Assembly (NCBI GenBank): GCA_002435785.1
Contig: DIUC01000084.1
Span: forward strand, 1 to 17,350
DNA length: 17,350 nt
Reading direction: 5' to 3'
DNA from: Saprospiraceae bacterium UBA6168
Lineage (GTDB): Bacteria > Bacteroidota > Bacteroidia > Chitinophagales > Saprospiraceae
Shown one piece after another: positions 13,507 to 17,350 of the stretch (position 1 is the first letter of the stretch; each line of letters begins with the position of its first letter). The translations under genes and the position numbers were made by a program. The notes under the pieces are model-generated. The model was given only the letters and a program-made list of their open reading frames with translations, was not told the DNA's origin and did not search any database.

Positions 13507-14214
13507 TCATGATATCCTGTACCCAAACATCAGCATCAACTTTGTGGGGTTGAAAGAATCATAGTTGAGTTTTTCATAGATCGGGTTTTCGTCCAAGAAA
13601 TCTTGCCTAAGGCTGTATTCTTGGTCAATTTTTCGCCATTGCCATGCCCTTATACCAAGGCTTAAGCTCATCTTTCCAAAAAAATAGGATGCACTCGGAA
13701 CACACTCGATTCCCCTGAACCCGTTTTTCAGCATAGGATTAATCAGAGAACCGGATATTTTTTGGCGTAAGCTGAATAAAGGCTGCATGTCGAGACTAAT
13801 TCCTAACCGCTTTGTGTAGTGGAACTGTAAAGTGACAGGAGTTTGAACGTAAAAAGTGCTAAATCTCTCAGAGTCTATAATTTCTCCAAAAGTGCAAATA
13901 TCCTGAGCCTGAGCCTGAATAGTAGGGCCGATGTAGTTGCGGGTCATGCTATTGTTTACTTCCTGTGACAACCCAATGCCCATTTTGAGTTGAATACGGT
14001 TTTTTTCAACTATGGATTTCCGCACATTGAACCCATAATGGTAGGTATCCCATTCTTTGTCTGAGTTGGTTTCATCAAAGTCCACGTAAAACCGTTTGTC
14101 TTGTTTTTGAAGCCCAAAGAAATAAGTTACCTCCAAATTATCCAGCAATCCACTTTGTAAAAATGCGTTTGCAGACAGCGAGCAGAGGAGTAGCAGTATA
14201 AATGTCTTTTCCAT
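13507..14214 (-). CDS. Exported hypothetical protein, probable outer-membrane beta-barrel
   Basis: 235 residues. The start at 14214 is chosen because MEKTFILLLLCSLSANAFLQSG is a clear signal peptide and a promoter ends a few bases upstream; a longer reading from 14286 would run through that promoter. The mature part is rich in alternating aromatic/polar strands (VTYFFGLQKQD, FYVQTPVTLQFHYTKRLGISLDMQPLF, ASYFFGKMSLSLGIRAW) and ends LMLMFGYRIS with no charged tail, like the small outer-membrane barrel proteins of Bacteroidota. I recognise no named family and assign no function. Its base composition is visibly AT-richer than its neighbours. It converges with the T9SS cargo gene and diverges from the TonB receptor gene. 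No strong terminator is seen in the 10-base gap. Confidence 0.8.
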   Translation of the reverse strand: MEKTFILLLLCSLSANAFLQSGLLDNLEVTYFFGLQKQDKRFYVDFDETNSDKEWDTYHYGFNVRKSIVEKNRIQLKMGIGLSQEVNNSMTRNYIGPTIQAQAQDICTFGEIIDSERFSTFYVQTPVTLQFHYTKRLGISLDMQPLFSLRQKISGSLINPMLKNGFRGIECVPSASYFFGKMSLSLGIRAWQWRKIDQEYSLRQDFLDENPIYEKLNYDSFNPTKLMLMFGYRIS

Positions 14215-14230
14215 TTGAAGTATTTTTAAA

Positions 14231-14261
14231 CAAATATAGCGGCTTAACCGTACTTCCCCAA
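14231..14261 (-). promoter_or_regulatory. Bacteroidota-type promoter for the minus-strand gene
   Basis: Read on the minus strand, TATATTTG (plus 14238 to 14231) fits the Bacteroidota -7 consensus TAnnTTTG exactly. A TTG at the end of a T-tract (plus 14261 to 14259) lies 20 bases upstream, the usual -33 distance. It would place the transcript start about ten bases before the chosen ATG at 14214, supporting that start. Assigned from consensus only. Confidence 0.65.
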
Positions 14262-14320
14262 AAAAAAACCTTTTCCACATTTCCACGTACCTTTACGCAC
14301 TCGACCAAAGCAATCTTTTG

Positions 14321-16906
14321 ATGAAAAAAATCCAACTCGTTATTGCGGTTTTGTTTGCCTTCGGCAATATGGTGGCGCAGGACAAAGCCATCCTCTCCGG
14401 CACGGTCACCGACGCTCTCTCCGGCCAGTCCGTTGACCTCGCAACTGTCTATGTCAAGAATACCAACAACGTCAGCGAGACCAACGAAAAAGGCGAATGG
14501 CGACTCGAAGTGCCTGCCAATCAGCGCATTGTGTTGGTCTTTAGCCGCATCGGCTACAAGGAATCCTCTGTGGATGTGGAGCCATTGCCGAAAGGTGCAA
14601 GGCAGCAAATCAACATTGCCATGCCGCCTTCCGACGCTACCGTGGAGGTGGAAGTGCGGGAAAGCCGCATCGAGCAGGGCGGCATGATTCGGGAGAAAAT
14701 GGACGAACTGAAGCTGCTCCCTTCCACTACTGGCAACCTCGAAAGCATGTTGCCGCACCTTGCCCTTGGCACTTCGAGCGGCTCCGGCGGTGAGCTGACC
14801 AGCCAGTACAACGTCCGGGGCGGCAACTACGACGAGAACCTCGTCTATGTCAACGACTTTGAAATCTATCGTCCGCAGCTCATCCGGGCGGGGCAGCAGG
14901 AGGGGCTTACCTTCCCAAACGTTGACCTCGTGAGCAGTTTGACCTTTAGTTCTGGCGGCTTCGAGGCACGGTACGGCGACAAGCAATCGAGCGTACTGGA
15001 CATCCACTACAAACGGCCAGAACGATTTGCGGGGAGTGCCTCTGCCAGTTTGTTGGGCGGTACGGCACATTTTGAAGGGGCCAAGCAACTTGGCAACGAC
15101 AAGTACCAAAAGCTCCGCTACCTCGTGGGCGCTCGCTACAAAACCACCAGCTACCTGCTCGGTTCCCTTGATGTGACGGGCGAGTACAACCCCAATTTCA
15201 CCGACGTACAGGGCTATGTGACCTACGACCTGAACCGCAATTGGCAGATTGGCCTCATCGGTAACTACAACCGCAGCGAGTTTTTCTTCAAGCCTGACGA
15301 ACGCCGCACGGCCTTTGGTTTGGTGAACTTTGCACTCGAACTCTTCAGCGTGTTCGAGGGTCAAGAAGTGGACGATTTTACCACTTCGATGGTGGGTACT
15401 TCCCTCACTTATTTGCCCGAAAGGGACAAGAATCCGCTCTTCGTGAAGTTCCTTGCCTCGACTTACCGGAGCGACGAAAACGAGCGCTTCGACATCATCG
15501 GGCGGTACAGCCTCCGGCAAATCGAGAGTGGCCTCGGCAACGACAACTACGGCGAGGTGGTGGCCGAACTCGGCTCGGGCACACAGCACCAATACGTCCG
15601 AAACTTCTTGGATGCCAAGGTTTCCAACGTGGAGGTCAAAGGGGGTATCGAGCTTCAAAGAAGAATGAGGATTGAGGGATTAGGGATGAATGGGGAAGCG
15701 GCTACATCATCCCTCACTCCTCAACCCTCATCCCTCGAAAAGTCCCACTTCCTCCAATGGAGCCTCAAGTACCAACGGGAGGACATTGACGACCGCATCA
15801 ACGAATGGGAGCGGCTCGACTCGGCGGGCTATTCGCTGCGCTATGACACCACCCAACTGCTGCTGTACGCTGTTTATAAAACGCAGAACAGCTTGAGCAG
15901 CAACCGGATCAGTGCCTACTTGCAGGACACTTACACCTGGCGGCGGGACAGCGTGGGCGAGATGAAGCTTTCCTTTGGATTGCGAAGCGCCTACTGGGAC
16001 ATGAACCAGGAGTTTTTCGTGACGCCAAGGGCGCAAATGCTGTACAAACCGCTGCGTGGCAAAAAGGACATCTCTTACCGCTTCGCAACGGGGCTGTACT
16101 ACCAGCCGCCGTTTTATCGGGAGCTTCGCAATTTGGAGGGGGTGGTGAACACGGGTGTGCTGTCGCAAAAATCGGCGCACGTGGTGGGCGGCTTCACCTA
16201 CGATTTCTTTATGGGGAGGTTAAGCCCCACCAAGTTTCGGCTCATCATGGAGGCATATTACAAGCGGCTTTGGGATGTGGTCAGCTACGAAATTGACAAC
16301 GTGCGCATCCGCTATTACGGCGAAAACGACGCCAGCGGCTACGTCACCGGCCTCGACATGCGGCTGAACGGCGAGTTCGTGCCGGGCGTGGAGTCGTGGT
16401 TCAACCTCTCGCTGCTGCGGGCAAGGGAAAGCATCGAAGGCGTACAGCACTTGGAGCGGGAAATAGGCTCGACGGAAGGGACACCTATCAAGGACGTGCC
16501 GAGGCCATCTGACCAGTTTCTTTCCATGTCCATCTTCTTTCAGGATTATTTGCCCAAAAACGAGAACTTCAAGATGCACATGAGCCTGTTCATCGGCACG
16601 GGGCTGCCGTATGGCCTCAAAGATAACAACCGGGTTTATCGAAATACCTATCGCTTCAAGCCTTACCACCGGGTGGACATGGGCTTCTCCCTGAAGATAT
16701 GGGACGAAAGCCGCCGTGCTGCTCGTCCGAAGAATCCTTTCCGTTTCACAAAAGCGAGTTGGCTCAGCCTCGAAATCTTCAACCTGATGCAGGTCAGCAA
16801 CGAGGCTTCGAGGACATGGATTAAGACCATTTTTGCGCAGCAGTTTGCGATTCCGAATTATTTGACGGGGAGGCGGGTGAATTTGCGGTGGCGGGTGGAG
16901 TTTTGA
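14321..16906 (+). CDS. TonB-dependent receptor with carboxypeptidase-regulatory-like N-domain
   Basis: 861 residues; the ATG at 14321 is chosen over the adjacent TTG at 14318. The signal peptide MKKIQLVIAVLFAFGNMVAQ is followed by a carboxypeptidase-D-regulatory-like domain (ILSGTVTDALSGQSVDLATVYV, about residues 22-110). Then comes a plug (LESMLPHLALG, SQYNVRGGNYDENLVYVNDFEIY, FEARYGDKQSSVLDI, about 130-235) and a long beta-barrel ending in aromatic VEF. It would import an unknown ligand across the outer membrane using TonB energy. It is shorter than SusC (about 1000 residues) and has no SusD neighbour, so glycan uptake is not implied. A siderophore or natural-product role next to the PKS-NRPS is possible but unsupported. 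An inverted heptad array (15663-15736) is inserted in frame in the barrel. The 106-base divergent spacer holds only a weak forward -7 candidate (TACCTTTA, 14288-14295). Confidence 0.93.
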   Translation: MKKIQLVIAVLFAFGNMVAQDKAILSGTVTDALSGQSVDLATVYVKNTNNVSETNEKGEWRLEVPANQRIVLVFSRIGYKESSVDVEPLPKGARQQINIAMPPSDATVEVEVRESRIEQGGMIREKMDELKLLPSTTGNLESMLPHLALGTSSGSGGELTSQYNVRGGNYDENLVYVNDFEIYRPQLIRAGQQEGLTFPNVDLVSSLTFSSGGFEARYGDKQSSVLDIHYKRPERFAGSASASLLGGTAHFEGAKQLGNDKYQKLRYLVGARYKTTSYLLGSLDVTGEYNPNFTDVQGYVTYDLNRNWQIGLIGNYNRSEFFFKPDERRTAFGLVNFALELFSVFEGQEVDDFTTSMVGTSLTYLPERDKNPLFVKFLASTYRSDENERFDIIGRYSLRQIESGLGNDNYGEVVAELGSGTQHQYVRNFLDAKVSNVEVKGGIELQRRMRIEGLGMNGEAATSSLTPQPSSLEKSHFLQWSLKYQREDIDDRINEWERLDSAGYSLRYDTTQLLLYAVYKTQNSLSSNRISAYLQDTYTWRRDSVGEMKLSFGLRSAYWDMNQEFFVTPRAQMLYKPLRGKKDISYRFATGLYYQPPFYRELRNLEGVVNTGVLSQKSAHVVGGFTYDFFMGRLSPTKFRLIMEAYYKRLWDVVSYEIDNVRIRYYGENDASGYVTGLDMRLNGEFVPGVESWFNLSLLRARESIEGVQHLEREIGSTEGTPIKDVPRPSDQFLSMSIFFQDYLPKNENFKMHMSLFIGTGLPYGLKDNNRVYRNTYRFKPYHRVDMGFSLKIWDESRRAARPKNPFRFTKASWLSLEIFNLMQVSNEASRTWIKTIFAQQFAIPNYLTGRRVNLRWRVEF
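15663..15736. repeat. Inverted GGGATGA heptad array in the TonB receptor gene
   Basis: Left arm 15663-15689 and right arm 15707-15736 are imperfect inverses built of GGGATGA-like heptads, with a 17-base centre containing AGCGGCT. It is read in frame as EGLGMN plus a Ser/Pro-rich stretch, probably in a barrel loop. It is the same family as 1994-2068. Confidence 0.9.
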
Positions 16907-16949
16907 TTGGGGCTGGGAATGCAACCTTTTTTTCAAATTGTCAACCGCT

Positions 16950-17056
16950 GGTTCAAGTCTTCAGACTTGAACCTAATATTCTCACGTCTTCGACGTGAAC
17001 TTATGCATGTCGGAGACATGCAAATAGCTGGTTCAAGTCTGAAGACTTGAACCAGC
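16950..17056. repeat. Intergenic array of four palindromes
   Basis: Four hairpins fill the middle of the 219-base spacer: 16950-16973 (11-bp arms, 2-base loop), 16982-16998 (7 bp, 3), 17005-17021 (7 bp, 3) and 17027-17056 (14 bp, 2). The outer two share GGTTCAAGTCT and its inverse; all four carry GTC...GAC at the centre. No T-run follows any of them, so I do not call them terminators. The rest of the spacer is AT-rich and shows no gene. Confidence 0.92.
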
Positions 17057-17125
17057 AGCGCCAGCGGGTAAACTCAACCAATCAAAAAAGTTAGTTATTT
17101 AACTTACAGTGTAATTAGTTTAATT

Positions 17126-17344
17126 ATGGAAAAAATTATGTTGATTTTGGCCATTGTTTTTTTTTCAATTTCATGCAGTGAAAAACCCAAAGTGGTTGAA
17201 AATACTACAGTGAAAGTTACATTGAGTCAAGCCGAAAAAGACTTGATTGAAGTTGAAGAAATTTATGGATTTGATACTTTGCTGATTAAAGAATACACCT
17301 CTGACGATGGGAATAGAATAGAACTAAGAGGCGTTGTTGCATGA
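17126..17344 (+). CDS. Small putative lipoprotein, hypothetical
   Basis: 72 residues from ATG 17126 to TGA 17342-17344. The N-terminus MEKIMLILAIVFFSISCSEK is a lipoprotein signal peptide with a lipobox-like SISC and the lipidated Cys at residue 17, so the mature part should be membrane-anchored. The remainder is short and acidic/lysine-rich with no recognised domain. The AT-rich composition matches the adjoining spacer and differs from the TonB gene. It ends 6 bases before the window edge, so it could be a complete short gene or the front of a longer gene broken by a stop; I cannot tell. Confidence 0.6.
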   Translation: MEKIMLILAIVFFSISCSEKPKVVENTTVKVTLSQAEKDLIEVEEIYGFDTLLIKEYTSDDGNRIELRGVVA

Positions 17345-17350
17345 ATCGGC

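Noticed and set aside
14138..15658. 506-codon open frame on the minus strand
   Set aside because: Antisense shadow of the TonB receptor gene: no signal peptide, no domain, low-complexity His/Val/Glu composition typical of reverse reading of GC-rich coding DNA.
16950..17056. Rho-independent terminator(s) for the TonB receptor gene
   Set aside because: Strong hairpins, but none is followed by a T-run and four occur in series; reported as a repeat array instead.

Overview
The window looks like a chromosomal fragment of a Bacteroidota bacterium, most plausibly from a Saprospiraceae-like lineage. Three things point there: a type IX secretion (T9SS) C-terminal sorting domain, a TonB-dependent receptor with an N-terminal carboxypeptidase-regulatory-like domain, and a TAnnTTTG-type promoter. 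Species-level placement is not possible by eye. Most genes are GC-rich; the minus-strand gene at 13507-14214 and the last 250 bases are clearly AT-richer.

Bases 1-10146 are one uninterrupted reading frame that is already open at the left edge. It encodes the C-terminal 3381 residues of a hybrid polyketide synthase / non-ribosomal peptide synthetase. The domain order is sulfotransferase, KS, AT, ACP, PLP aminotransferase, condensation, adenylation, PCP, thioesterase. KS-AT-ACP-AMT-C-A-PCP is the logic of mycosubtilin/iturin and microcystin/nodularin synthases: malonate extension, conversion of the beta-ketone to a beta-amine on the carrier protein, then coupling to one amino acid. The terminal TE marks this as the last protein of the line; earlier modules must lie to the left. 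An Sfp-type phosphopantetheinyl transferase follows after 61 bases and probably activates both carrier domains.

From 10863 the content changes. There is a secreted T9SS cargo protein with a caspase/C25-like fold (its start overlaps the transferase gene by 113 bases), a convergent minus-strand exported probable beta-barrel protein, a divergent TonB-dependent receptor, an intergenic array of hairpins, and a small lipoprotein.

The most unusual feature is that the megasynthase, and in one place the TonB receptor, is studded with non-protein-like DNA repeats that stay in frame. There are three kinds: (1) modular palindromes of about 100 bp (three copies), (2) heptanucleotide (once octanucleotide) tandem arrays, some arranged as large inverted repeats, (3) short perfect hairpins with 1-5 base loops, sometimes in tandem. 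Nearly all fall in interdomain linkers or in loops between catalytic motifs, so all core motifs survive. This resembles intragenic palindromic elements (RPE of Rickettsia) and heptamer STRR repeats of cyanobacteria; I do not recognise these particular families. No tRNA, rRNA, CRISPR array or transposase gene is visible.
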